DNA of 64,000 bases from Gammaproteobacteria bacterium (lineage in GTDB: Bacteria; Pseudomonadota; Gammaproteobacteria; QNFE01), in assembly GCA_003645455.1 (NCBI GenBank), contig QNFE01000002.1, positions 1-64,000 on the forward strand, read 5' to 3'. The notes under the pieces are model-generated. The model did not search any database. It saw only the letters and a program-made list of their open reading frames with translations, and was not told where the DNA came from. The position numbers were made by a program, and so were the translations under genes. The stretch's first letter is position 1; every line of letters begins with the position of its first letter. Below, in pieces: positions 18,396 to 29,427 of the stretch.

Positions 18396-20099
18396 ATGCA
18401 ACTTGATGGCAGTCAAATTTTAATTGAATCTTTAAAAGCAGAAAAAGTTAAAACTATTTTTGGTTATCCGGGCGGAGCAGTTTTGCACATCTATGACGAA
18501 TTATCTCGTCACCAAGATCTTCAACATATTTTAACCCGTCACGAACAAGGGGCAACCCATGCCGCCGATGGTTTTGCTCGTGCCACAGGCGAGGTGGGGG
18601 TGGCTTTATTAACCTCAGGTCCTGGGGCTACCAATGCTGTCACAGCTCTGGCGACAGCTTATATGGATTCCATTCCAATTGTAGTTATCACCGGACAAGT
18701 AATGAGCCACTTTATCGGCTCGGATGCTTTTCAAGAGGCAGATATAACAGGAATTACTCGCCCTTGTGTTAAACACAACTATTTAATAAAAGATATAAAT
18801 GATATTGCCCCTACTATAAAAAAGGCTTTTTATATCGCCAAAACTGGCAGACCAGGTCCGGTGTTAATTGATATTCCCAAGGATCTCACTGCACCTGCTT
18901 TAAAGACAAATTTTACCTATCCAAAAAATATAAATATTCGCTCTTACAAACCAAACACCACAGGCAACCCTCGCCAAATTAAAAAAGCTTTGGAGCAGAT
19001 TAAAAAAGCCAAAAAACCAATTATTTATTATGGTGGTGGTGTAGTCTTGGCTAATGCCGATAAAGAATTACGAGAATTTGCTAAAAAAATAAACTCACCT
19101 GTAACCAGCACCCTGATGGGTCTTGGGGCTTTTGACAGCACTGATGAATTGTTTGTAGGTATGCTTGGCATGCACGGCACCTATGAGGCGAATATGGCGA
19201 TGCATGAGTGTGATACCCTAATCGCTATCGGTGCACGTTTTGATGACCGGGTCACAGGCGAGGTGGAACATTTTTGTCCGCAAGCGACGATTATTCATAT
19301 TGACATAGATCCATCATCAATTTCAAAAAATGTCCAAGTGGATACCCCTATTGTCGGTGATGTCAAACAAGTCTTAACAATTTTTAACAAAAATTTTGCT
19401 AGCAAAAAATCGACAAGCCATCAAAAATGGTGGCAAGATATTCAAAAATGGCGAAAATCAGATTGCCTAAAATATAACAAAAAATCAGATAGAATAAAAC
19501 CACAAGCGGTGGTGGAGGCATTAAGTGAGATTGCCCCGGATGCAATAGTAGCAACAGATGTCGGACAACACCAAATGTTTGCTGCCCAATTTTTCAAATT
19601 CAACAGAAATCGCCAATTTTTAACCTCTGGTGGCTTAGGCACAATGGGTTATGGGTTGCCTGCGGCCATAGGAGCTGCGGTGGCAAAACCTAAATCTGAT
19701 ATAGCACTGATTACCGGGGACGGCAGTATTCAAATGTGTATCCAAGAGTTAGCAACTTGTTTTCAATATGGACTACCCATCAAAATTATAAATCTTAATA
19801 ATAGCTTTCTTGGAATGGTTCGTCAATGGCAAGAGTTTTTTTATGATGAAACATATAGCCAAACCCCTTTAAATCACAATCCAGATTTTGTTAAATTGGC
19901 GGAAAGTTATGGACATATTGGAATAAGAATTACAAAACCTGCTGATGTTCGCCCAGCATTAAAAAAAGCTTTTGCCATCAAAGACAAATTAGTTTTTATG
20001 GATTTTTTAACCGATCAAACTGAAAACGTATATCCTATGATAGTCGCAGGCAAAGGACACCACGAGATGCAACTATCACCTGAATCTGCCCTATTATGA
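18396..20099 (+). CDS. ilvB: acetolactate synthase large subunit
   Basis: [17 protein letters not shown]...[23 protein letters not shown]-binding [12 protein letters not shown]. Confidence 0.94.
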   Translation: MQLDGSQILIESLKAEKVKTIFGYPGGAVLHIYDELSRHQDLQHILTRHEQGATHAADGFARATGEVGVALLTSGPGATNAVTALATAYMDSIPIVVITGQVMSHFIGSDAFQEADITGITRPCVKHNYLIKDINDIAPTIKKAFYIAKTGRPGPVLIDIPKDLTAPALKTNFTYPKNINIRSYKPNTTGNPRQIKKALEQIKKAKKPIIYYGGGVVLANADKELREFAKKINSPVTSTLMGLGAFDSTDELFVGMLGMHGTYEANMAMHECDTLIAIGARFDDRVTGEVEHFCPQATIIHIDIDPSSISKNVQVDTPIVGDVKQVLTIFNKNFASKKSTSHQKWWQDIQKWRKSDCLKYNKKSDRIKPQAVVEALSEIAPDAIVATDVGQHQMFAAQFFKFNRNRQFLTSGGLGTMGYGLPAAIGAAVAKPKSDIALITGDGSIQMCIQELATCFQYGLPIKIINLNNSFLGMVRQWQEFFYDETYSQTPLNHNPDFVKLAESYGHIGIRITKPADVRPALKKAFAIKDKLVFMDFLTDQTENVYPMIVAGKGHHEMQLSPESALL

Positions 20100-20584
20100 A
20101 AAGACATATCTTAGCAATTTTAATGGAAAACGAATCAGGAGCATTAGCACGAGTCGCAAGCCTATTCGCTGCTCGTGGTTATAATATTGAATCTCTGACT
20201 GTGGCAAAAACCCATGATAATACTCTGTCTCGTATGACGATAGTAACCTGTGGTTCCACCCAAATTATTGAACAAATCTGCAAACAACTCAACAAACTAA
20301 TTGATGTTGTGCATATCCGTAATTTAACCGACTCCGATCACATTGAACGTGAAATGATGTTAATCAAAGTCAATGCCAATGCCAAAACAAGAGATGAGAT
20401 ATATCGTTTAACCAGCATATTCAGAGCAGATATTGTTGATGTATCAGCCACAACATTTGTTATCAATATCACAGGCAGAAGCAGTAAATTAGACGCCTTC
20501 ATCCGGGCCGTAGGCTCCGACAACATCAAAGAAATTGTGAGATCAGGAGTCACAGGCATCATCCGCGGCAAAAATATTCTTTGA
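20096..20584 (+). CDS. ilvH: acetolactate synthase small subunit
   Basis: [32 protein letters not shown]. Confidence 0.94.
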   Translation: MKRHILAILMENESGALARVASLFAARGYNIESLTVAKTHDNTLSRMTIVTCGSTQIIEQICKQLNKLIDVVHIRNLTDSDHIEREMMLIKVNANAKTRDEIYRLTSIFRADIVDVSATTFVINITGRSSKLDAFIRAVGSDNIKEIVRSGVTGIIRGKNIL

Positions 20585-20609
20585 TAGATTGTCGCCACCA
20601 AAGTTAATA

Positions 20610-21464
20610 ATGGAAAAACAAAAAACTGACAAAAAAGATAATTCTATTGTTCTTTTTAATCAAAAACAAGTTCGCAGACATTGGGACGATGAAAAAGAGA
20701 TTTGGTATTTTTCTGTTGTAGATGTAATTGAAATTTTAACAGAAAGTCCACGTCCTAGAAAATATTGGAATGCTCTAAAAACAAAATTATCAGAAGAAGG
20801 GAGTCAGTTGTCCCAAAAATTGGGACAACTGAAAATGAAATCTTCTGATGGCAAATTTTATAAAACAGATGTAGCAGATACAGAAAATATCCTCAGACTT
20901 ATTCAATCTATTCCCTCTCCTAAGGCAGAACCTTTTAAATTGTGGCTTGCAAAAGTAGGACACGAAAGAATTGAAGAAACCGAAGACCCAGAACTTGCCT
21001 TTGATAGAGCTATGCAAACATATCTTAAAAAGGGCTATTCCAAAGAATGGATAAACCAAAGACTCAAAAGCATTGAAATAAGAAAAGAGCTCACCGACGA
21101 GTGGCAAACAAGAGGAGTTAAAGAAGGTTTGGAATATGCTATTTTAACAGATGAAATAACAAAAGCATGGGCCGATAAATCAATCAAAGAATACAAGAAT
21201 TTTAAAAATTTAAAAAAACAAAATTTACGAGATAATATGACAAACCTTGAGTTGGTTTTAAATATGTTAGCAGAAGCATCTACGACAGAAATTTCTAAAA
21301 AACAACAACCAAAAAATCTTAATCAAAACAAACTGGTAGCTCAAAAAGGTGGAAATGCCGCTAAACAAGCTAGAATTTCAATTGAAAAACAAACAGGTGA
21401 GAGTATCATCTCTTCGCAAAATGCAAGATATTTACAAAACAAAGAGAAGAAAAAACTAAAATGA
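20610..21464 (+). CDS. BRO-N domain / DinD-like protein
   Basis: IVLFNQKQVRRHWDDEKEIWYFSVVDVIEILTESPRPRKYWNALK; stop codon lies at a MITE end. Confidence 0.75.
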   Translation: MEKQKTDKKDNSIVLFNQKQVRRHWDDEKEIWYFSVVDVIEILTESPRPRKYWNALKTKLSEEGSQLSQKLGQLKMKSSDGKFYKTDVADTENILRLIQSIPSPKAEPFKLWLAKVGHERIEETEDPELAFDRAMQTYLKKGYSKEWINQRLKSIEIRKELTDEWQTRGVKEGLEYAILTDEITKAWADKSIKEYKNFKNLKKQNLRDNMTNLELVLNMLAEASTTEISKKQQPKNLNQNKLVAQKGGNAAKQARISIEKQTGESIISSQNARYLQNKEKKKLK

Positions 21465-22777
21465 GATCTTTGCATAAATCAAGTAATATTTAGATGATGT
21501 ATAAAATAATGAAAAAATTATCTCAAAATATCATCATCTATAAAACAGCAGACGGAAAGTCCGCAGTATCTTTGTATGCCAAAAATGGGAATATTTGGAT
21601 GAACCAAAATCAAATTGCAGAACTTTTTGACACCTCCGTCCCAAATATTAGTATTCACACCAAAAACATAACAGAAGAGGGAGAGTTAAGCCAAAATTCA
21701 GTTGTTAAAGATTACTTAACAACTGCCTCTGATGGAAAAAATTATAATGTAACTTTTTATTCGTTAGAGATGATTTTGGCGATTGGTTTCCGGGTAAAAA
21801 GTAAAAAAGGTACACAATTTCGAAAATGGGCAAATGAAAACCTTAAAGAATTTATGGTTAAGGGTTTTTTGATAGATTCTGAAAGGCTCAAAAATCCTGA
21901 TGGACGAGCAAGTTATTTTGAAGAATTACTCGCTCAAATTCGAGATATTCGCTCCTCTGAAAAAATTTTTTACCAAAAAGTCAGAGATTTATTGTCACTA
22001 AGTAGTGATTATGACTCTACGGACAAAGCAACTCAAATGTTTTTTGCAGAAACCCAAAACAAAATTTTATATGCCATTACAGGACAAACTGCGGCAGAGA
22101 TTATCTCAAATCGTGCCGATGAAAAAAAACTAAATATGGCACTGACAAATTGGCAGGGAAAGATTGTCCGAAAACAGGACATTTTTATTTCAAAAAATTA
22201 TTTGAATCACGATGAGTTGGATAGTTTAAATCGTTTTGTAACCGTGTTTTTGGAAACAGCGGAGTTGCGAGCGAAAGATGAAAAGGATATTACAATTTCT
22301 TTTTGGCAAGAAAATATTGACAAAATCATTGAACTGAATAATAAAAAATTACTTAGTTATAAGGGGAGTGTTTCAAATAAAGAAATGGAAAAACTGGTTT
22401 CAAAAATGTATGAAAAATTTAATAATAATCGGAGAAAAGAGCAGATGATTTTGGCAGACAAACAAGATTTAAAAGAGCTTGAAGCTTTTGAAAAAAATAT
22501 CAAAAAATTTAATTCTTAAAAAATAATATGACTACAAAATTAAATTTTCTCAAAGAATATAAACAATATTATGCTGCAAAAAATTTACCTGTAATTATTG
22601 AATTTGGTAAAACCCCATATCTTACCATCAAAAAACAAGGAGAGCCTACGGGAGAAAAATTTACCAAAGCAGTTGAATCCTTATGTCCAACAGCCTATTC
22701 TATGGAATTAAAAAAATTTATAAAAATGCACTATTTTCTGTATTTTCTAAACAGCACTTGTTTTATGCAAAGGTCTC
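21463..22777. mobile_element. cargo-carrying unit bounded by MITE-type ends, TSD AAAAT (Pack-MITE-like)
   Basis: Left GAGATCTTTGCATAAATCAAGTAATATTTAGA, right ...TCTAAACAGCACTTGTTTTATGCAAAGGTCTC; AAAAT on both sides; encloses rhuM and a gyrI-like fragment. Confidence 0.65.
21494..22519 (+). CDS. rhuM: RhuM family protein
   Basis: WMNQNQIAELFDTSVPNISIHTKNI, FYSLEMILAIGFRVKSKKGTQFRKWA motifs. Confidence 0.85.
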   Translation: MMYKIMKKLSQNIIIYKTADGKSAVSLYAKNGNIWMNQNQIAELFDTSVPNISIHTKNITEEGELSQNSVVKDYLTTASDGKNYNVTFYSLEMILAIGFRVKSKKGTQFRKWANENLKEFMVKGFLIDSERLKNPDGRASYFEELLAQIRDIRSSEKIFYQKVRDLLSLSSDYDSTDKATQMFFAETQNKILYAITGQTAAEIISNRADEKKLNMALTNWQGKIVRKQDIFISKNYLNHDELDSLNRFVTVFLETAELRAKDEKDITISFWQENIDKIIELNNKKLLSYKGSVSNKEMEKLVSKMYEKFNNNRRKEQMILADKQDLKELEAFEKNIKKFNS

Positions 22778-22806
22778 AAAATATTAAAAAAATCAACACC
22801 TTATAA
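22528..22806 (+). pseudogene. GyrI-like small-molecule-binding domain protein, N-terminal fragment fused to MITE sequence
   Basis: YLTIKKQGEPTGEKFTKAVESLCPTAYSME matches the start of GyrI-like proteins; C-terminal part is repeat-derived. Confidence 0.55.
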
Positions 22807-22834
22807 ATTTATTTGTGCTATAATATGACTTTTT

Positions 22835-22896
22835 GAGACTTTTACAAAAATCAAGTTATATTTTTTTATGTGTTCTTGATTTGTGCAAAGGTTTTT
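22835..22896. mobile_element. degenerate short inverted-repeat element related to the MITE family
   Basis: gagacttttacaaaaatcaag...cttgatttgtgcaaaggttttt. Confidence 0.5.
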
Positions 22897-22917
22897 ATTG
22901 TTTTTTAGGAGTTAGTT

Positions 22918-23235
22918 ATGAATAAGTATAAAATATTATTATCCGTATTTTTGTTTTCAATTTTTGCATTTAATGTATCATTTGCCCACAAAGGCGGTTT
23001 AGATAAAAATGGTGGTCATACAAACAAAGCAGACAATAAATATCATTGCCACTCTGATAAATGTTTTGCGGCAAAAGGTGAAAAAAGAAAAGATGTGGAA
23101 GCTGAAAAAAAGGTAAAGAAACAGGAAGCAAAGGCTGATAAAAAAGCCAAGAAGAAAGAGGCAAAAGCTGCCAAAAAAAACAAGAAGCAAGAAAAAAAGG
23201 CTGGGAAAAAATCAAAGAAAAAGAATAAAAAATAA
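22918..23235 (+). CDS. secreted small protein with YHYH-like N-domain and Lys/Ala-rich tail
   Basis: Signal peptide; HKGGLDKNGGHTNKADNKYHCHSDKC; long KKxxKK tail. Confidence 0.6.
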   Translation: MNKYKILLSVFLFSIFAFNVSFAHKGGLDKNGGHTNKADNKYHCHSDKCFAAKGEKRKDVEAEKKVKKQEAKADKKAKKKEAKAAKKNKKQEKKAGKKSKKKNKK

Positions 23236-23525
23236 TTTTTCTTTCTCTGTCAATCTGTTGATTGTTATGTTTATTATCAATCAACAGATTTAAAACCTAC
23301 GGCACAAAACATTGTAATCGTTGCCAACGAATTGCCTAACTCATGCACAATTTGATTATGATAAATCATTAAAACAGCAACTTTACCACTACTGGTAAAT
23401 TTACTACTTTACTAATCATCGCAGTTATTCAAAGCTCCTTAAAATCTCATCAGTTAAGTTTTTTTTAAAATTTTAAAATTTATTTTTAAAAAAGAGTAAA
23501 ATAGGCGAGTTAATTTAATTTTTAG

Positions 23526-24554
<1,029 letters not shown>

Positions 24555-24584
24555 AACAAGAATTAAATCCAAAATTAAATAAAA

Positions 24585-25829
24585 ATGTCTTTAATAGTTG
24601 TGGGGCTAAACCACAATAGTGCTCCGGTAAATATTCGCGAGAAGATAAATTTTAGCGAGGCACAATTGCAGCGAGCGTATGGGGAATTATTAAAAATCAG
24701 CCAAATCAAAGCGGTTTTAATAATCTCAACTTGCAATAGGACTGAAATCTATGCCAATTCAAATCAAGATGGCATCGATATAATTATCCGCAAATTATAT
24801 GAGTTTCATAATCTCTCGGCTCATCAAATTGTGCCTTACCTTTTTTCTTACCAAAACAACGAGGCAATAAATCATCTTTTTGGGGTTTGTTGTGGTTTGG
24901 ATTCTTTGATTCTCGGCGAGCCACAAATTTTAGGACAGGTAAAAGCAGCTTTTAAAACCGCTTGTCAATATGATGCCATTAATTCGTATTTTTATAAATT
25001 ATTTGAATGCAGCTTTGCCACCGCCAAATTAGTGCGAACCAAAACTGCCATCGGCGCTAACCCTGTCTCGGTGGCTTTTGCTGCGGTGTCTCTTGCTAAA
25101 CAAATTTTTGGTGGATTGGAGCAATATACCGCTTTGATGATTGGTGCAGGCGAGACGGTTGAGTTGGCAATATCTCACTTGAAAAAAAATAAAATTAAAA
25201 ATATCATCATTGCTAATCGCACTTATGAAAAAGCTCAAAAGCTTGCCAAAACCTGCGATGGACAAGCTATTATTATCAAAAATATTCCAGATTATCTCTT
25301 ACAAGCTGATATTATTATCTCCTCCACAGCATCACAACTACCATTGCTTGGCAAAGGAGCGGTTGAAAGTGCCCTGAAAGCTCGCAAACATAAACCGATG
25401 TTTATGGTTGATATTGCCGTGCCTCGTGATATTGAAGAGCAGGTTAATGAATTAGATGATGTATTTTTATATACGGTTGATGATTTGCAGGATATTATTA
25501 CCGAAAACCAAAAATCTCGCCAAACCGCCGCCATAGAGGCACAAAAATATATATATCTTGCAGTTGATGACTTTTTAAAAACAGAAAAATCTTTGTCCGC
25601 AACAGACACCATAAAAAATATGCGTGCCAATATCAATAACATAGCAGATGAAGTTATGGCAAAAAATAATCAAAAAATAGATGAGGGGCAAAAAAAATTA
25701 TTAGAACAATTTAGCCGCAATCTTGTCAATAAAATTATGCACCAACCGACAATATCTTTAAAACAAGCTGCTGTTGATGATAATCAAGATTTAATCCAAG
25801 CAGTCAATAAAATATTTAATTTAACTTGA
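24585..25829 (+). CDS. hemA: glutamyl-tRNA reductase
   Basis: GLNHNSAPVNIREKI; STCNRTEIYA; LILGEPQILGQVK; stop codon shared with a MITE end. Confidence 0.95.
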   Translation: MSLIVVGLNHNSAPVNIREKINFSEAQLQRAYGELLKISQIKAVLIISTCNRTEIYANSNQDGIDIIIRKLYEFHNLSAHQIVPYLFSYQNNEAINHLFGVCCGLDSLILGEPQILGQVKAAFKTACQYDAINSYFYKLFECSFATAKLVRTKTAIGANPVSVAFAAVSLAKQIFGGLEQYTALMIGAGETVELAISHLKKNKIKNIIIANRTYEKAQKLAKTCDGQAIIIKNIPDYLLQADIIISSTASQLPLLGKGAVESALKARKHKPMFMVDIAVPRDIEEQVNELDDVFLYTVDDLQDIITENQKSRQTAAIEAQKYIYLAVDDFLKTEKSLSATDTIKNMRANINNIADEVMAKNNQKIDEGQKKLLEQFSRNLVNKIMHQPTISLKQAAVDDNQDLIQAVNKIFNLT

Positions 25830-26001
25830 GACCTTTGCATAAATCAAGTGCTGTTTAGAGAATGCAGAAAATAGTGCATTTTTATAGCAAAAATGAGGAA
25901 AATGGTAAGTCCTTTGGAGTTTCTCGCTACGCTCGTGATGACGAATTTTTGCTATGAAAAGGTGTGTTTTATAAATTGTGCTTGAATTATGCAAAGGTCT
26001 C
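25828..26001. mobile_element. MITE, long class (174 bp), TSD AACTT
   Basis: GAGACCTTTGCATAAATCAAG...CTTGAATTATGCAAAGGTCTC with AACTT on both sides; internal IR atagcaaaaat/atttttgctat. Confidence 0.92.
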
Positions 26002-26022
26002 AACTTAGCTTAGTAAAAATTT

Positions 26023-27090
26023 ATGCAATCAAGAATATTAGGTTTTGATGTTGCCCGAGCATTTGCCATATTTGGGATGGTAATAGTTAATTTTAAAATT
26101 GTTATGGGGGCAACGACAGGCAGTGCTTTTTTAATTTGGTTTGCCGGCATTTTTCATGGCAGAGCATCGGCATTGTTTGTGGTTTTAGCAGGTATTGGCA
26201 TTGCTTTTTTAACAAAAAAAGCCCACTCCTGTCAAGATCTGACTCTGATACTTGCTAAGAGAAAAGCTTTGATAAAACGTGGGTTGCTGTTGATTATCAT
26301 AGGTTTGGCTTATACTCCAATTTGGCCGGCTGATATTTTACATTTTTACGGTTTTTATTTTTTAATCGCATCATTTTTATTCAATTTAAGTGATAAAAAA
26401 TTATTAATTTTGACTGCTTTTGTTGCTCTTATGTTTCCGGTTTTATTGATGTTATTTGATTATAATGCCAACTGGGATTGGAGCGCTCTTACCTATCATC
26501 AATTATGGACTTTTGATGGACTCGTCAGAAGAATATTTTTTAATGGTTTTCATCCAGTTTTTCCTTGGGTTTCATTTTTGTTGCTTGGCATTTGGTTAGG
26601 GCGACAAAACCTATTAGATAAAAATAAACGGAAACAATTATTGAAATATTCTTTGATTATATGGATAACAACGGAATTATTTTTTTGGACTCTTAATTTG
26701 TGGTTGAGTTATAATCTTGCCGATAATATAGGTTTGCTTTTGACTACATCAGTTATTCCACCAATGCCACAATATATCATAGCCGCCAGCAGCTTGGCAA
26801 TTGTTTTAATTATTATCAGTTTAAATGTATCAGAAAAATATTCCAACAATATTGTAGTAAAATATTTTTACCAAACAGGGCAGATGTCTTTGACACTATA
26901 TGTAGCTCATGTAATTATAGGTATGAGTATTTTGGACTATTTAAATTTGTTAAAAAATCAGACAATTGAACTTGCTTTGTTTAGTGTTTTATCTTTTTGT
27001 ATTTTTGCTGTAATGTTTAGTGTTGTTTGGTTAAAATATTTTAAGGTCGGACCATTAGAATGGTTTTTTAGAAAAATAATCAACCTTTGA
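26023..27090 (+). CDS. DUF418-like/acyltransferase-type membrane protein
   Basis: RILGFDVARAFAIFGMVIVNFK; polytopic; GQMSLTLYVAHVIIGM. Confidence 0.65.
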   Translation: MQSRILGFDVARAFAIFGMVIVNFKIVMGATTGSAFLIWFAGIFHGRASALFVVLAGIGIAFLTKKAHSCQDLTLILAKRKALIKRGLLLIIIGLAYTPIWPADILHFYGFYFLIASFLFNLSDKKLLILTAFVALMFPVLLMLFDYNANWDWSALTYHQLWTFDGLVRRIFFNGFHPVFPWVSFLLLGIWLGRQNLLDKNKRKQLLKYSLIIWITTELFFWTLNLWLSYNLADNIGLLLTTSVIPPMPQYIIAASSLAIVLIIISLNVSEKYSNNIVVKYFYQTGQMSLTLYVAHVIIGMSILDYLNLLKNQTIELALFSVLSFCIFAVMFSVVWLKYFKVGPLEWFFRKIINL

Positions 27091-27103
27091 ATTATTTGGG
27101 CTT

Positions 27104-27661
27104 ATGTTAAAAAACCAAGTTACCATCATAGCAGGCAAACACAAAAGAACAAAAATAACATTTGGCGATTTTGATGGTTTGCGACCGACCGCAGCTAAAA
27201 CTCGTGAAACTTTGTTTAGTTGGTTACAACACGATATAACAGATAGTGTTTGTTTGGACTTATTTGCAGGCTCGGGAAGTTTAGGGTTTGAGGCCACTTC
27301 ACGAGGTTGCAAAAAACTCATTATGGTTGAAAAAAATTATCAAATATGTCAGCAACTGAAAAAAAATTCAAATAAAATAAGCGGTGATATAGAAATTATC
27401 AACAAAAGTGCAGAGAAATTCGCTACCCACACCACGCAAATATTTGATATTGTATTTTTTGACCCACCTTTTAAGAGCGAACTATATCAAAAATTAAATT
27501 GGTTTTTAGAGCATATTCCTCTCAGTCATAATGGCAAGGTTTATGTTGAAATTCCTGTGGATAGAGAATTAGAATTAAATAATAACTGGATAATTAGTCG
27601 CAAAAAAATATATTCTATGGTAAAATTTTACCTTTTAACTAAAAAGCACAATGATGAATAA
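27104..27661 (+). CDS. rsmD: 16S rRNA (guanine966-N2)-methyltransferase RsmD
   Basis: GLRPTAAKTRETLFSWL; LDLFAGSGSLGFEATSRG; FFDPPF. Confidence 0.92.
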   Translation: MLKNQVTIIAGKHKRTKITFGDFDGLRPTAAKTRETLFSWLQHDITDSVCLDLFAGSGSLGFEATSRGCKKLIMVEKNYQICQQLKKNSNKISGDIEIINKSAEKFATHTTQIFDIVFFDPPFKSELYQKLNWFLEHIPLSHNGKVYVEIPVDRELELNNNWIISRKKIYSMVKFYLLTKKHNDE

Positions 27662-28148
27662 AAATAAAATAATTTATCCTGGCACATTTGATCCTATAAC
27701 CTACGGGCATAGCAATATAATCAGCCGAGCAGCTAATCTTTTTGATGAGGTTGTTGTCGCCGTGGCAGAAAGTTCCAAAAAACAACCATTTTTTTCATTA
27801 GAACAAAGAATTAACTTAGCACAAGAGGTAACAAAAAATATTCCGCAAGTGAGTGTCATAAAATTTGATTGTATGTTGGTGGATTTAGCCCACCAATTAA
27901 ATGCCAAAATAATCTTACGTGGGTTGCGGGCGGTATCTGATTTTGAATATGAGGTGCAATTATCTGGGATGAATCATCAAATTGCTCCTGACATTGAAAC
28001 TATTTTTATCTCAGCATCACAAGAGCATGCTTTTGTAAGTTCCTCGTTGGTGCGAGAGATGGCATCTATCGGTGGTGATGTCAGTCAATTTATTGATCCA
28101 AAAGTGCAAATTGCATTAAAACAGGAATTATTAAAAAAGAAGTGTTAG
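27651..28148 (+). CDS. coaD: phosphopantetheine adenylyltransferase
   Basis: YPGTFDPITYGHSNII; ILRGLRAVSDFEYE; SSSLVREMASIGGDVS. Confidence 0.95.
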   Translation: MMNKNKIIYPGTFDPITYGHSNIISRAANLFDEVVVAVAESSKKQPFFSLEQRINLAQEVTKNIPQVSVIKFDCMLVDLAHQLNAKIILRGLRAVSDFEYEVQLSGMNHQIAPDIETIFISASQEHAFVSSSLVREMASIGGDVSQFIDPKVQIALKQELLKKKC

Positions 28149-28179
28149 AATATTGTTTTTTATTATTTTTATTATTTAG

Positions 28180-28443
<264 letters not shown>

Positions 28444-28450
28444 TTAGATT

Positions 28451-29422
28451 ATGAATACCAATTTTCTTGATTTTGAACAACCTATCGCTGAATTAGAAGC
28501 AAAAATTGAAGAGCTTCGTTTTTTAGATAGTGATGTCGAGATTGATATTCAAAATGAAATTGAAAACTTAGAACAAAAATCCGCTAAGCGTACCAAATCA
28601 ATTTTTGCAAACTTAGATGCCTGGCAAATCTCAAAATTATCCCGTCACCCACAACGACCCCACACCAAAGACTACATTGATTTAATATTTACAGATTTTC
28701 ATCAACTGCATGGGGATCGTAATTTTTCAGATGATGTAGCGATTATAGGTGGATTAGCCAAACTTGATGGCAAACCTGTGATGGTAATAGGTCACCAAAA
28801 AGGACGCAATACCAAAGAAAAAATAAAAAATAATTTTGCTATGCCACGTCCTGAAGGTTATAAAAAATCTCTGCGACTGATGGAACTTGCTCAAAAATTT
28901 AAACTCCCAATTTTTACTTTTATTGATACTCCGGGGGCATATCCTGGCATAGGAGCCGAAGAACGCAACCAATCCTATGCAATTGCTTATAACTTATATA
29001 AAATGTCAGATTTAGCAACTCCAATTATTTGCACTATTATCGGAGAAGGTGGATCAGGAGGTGCTTTGGCAGTAGGTGTTGGTGATGAAATTGTAATGTT
29101 ACAATATAGCACCTATTCTGTTATATCACCAGAAGGATGCGCATCAATACTGTATAAAAATGCAGATAAAGCATCGGAGGCTGCAAAATCTATGGGAATA
29201 ACTGCGGATATATTAAAAGAACACAATTTAATTGATACCATCATAGAAGAGCCACTTGGCGGAGCCCATCGTGATTTTCAAAAAACAGCATCATCTTTAA
29301 AGAATCATTTAAACAAAATACTGTCTATATTAGAGGCAAAACCCATTAAAAATTTGGTGCAGAACAGATACGATAAACTTATGGCATTTGGTAAATTTGA
29401 TACTACCACTACTGAAAATTAA
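28451..29422 (+). CDS. accA: acetyl-CoA carboxylase carboxyltransferase subunit alpha
   Basis: [25 protein letters not shown]-like [28 protein letters not shown]. Confidence 0.95.
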   Translation: MNTNFLDFEQPIAELEAKIEELRFLDSDVEIDIQNEIENLEQKSAKRTKSIFANLDAWQISKLSRHPQRPHTKDYIDLIFTDFHQLHGDRNFSDDVAIIGGLAKLDGKPVMVIGHQKGRNTKEKIKNNFAMPRPEGYKKSLRLMELAQKFKLPIFTFIDTPGAYPGIGAEERNQSYAIAYNLYKMSDLATPIICTIIGEGGSGGALAVGVGDEIVMLQYSTYSVISPEGCASILYKNADKASEAAKSMGITADILKEHNLIDTIIEEPLGGAHRDFQKTASSLKNHLNKILSILEAKPIKNLVQNRYDKLMAFGKFDTTTTEN

Positions 29423-29427
29423 AAATC

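Noticed and set aside
22970-23284. Minus-strand Phe/Leu-rich ORFs
   Set aside because: Antisense of the Lys-rich tail of the 22918 gene.
25821-26003. 60-aa minus-strand ORF MRPLHNSSTIYKTH...
   Set aside because: Direct translation of a MITE; similar peptides arise at other copies, with no sign of a conserved protein.
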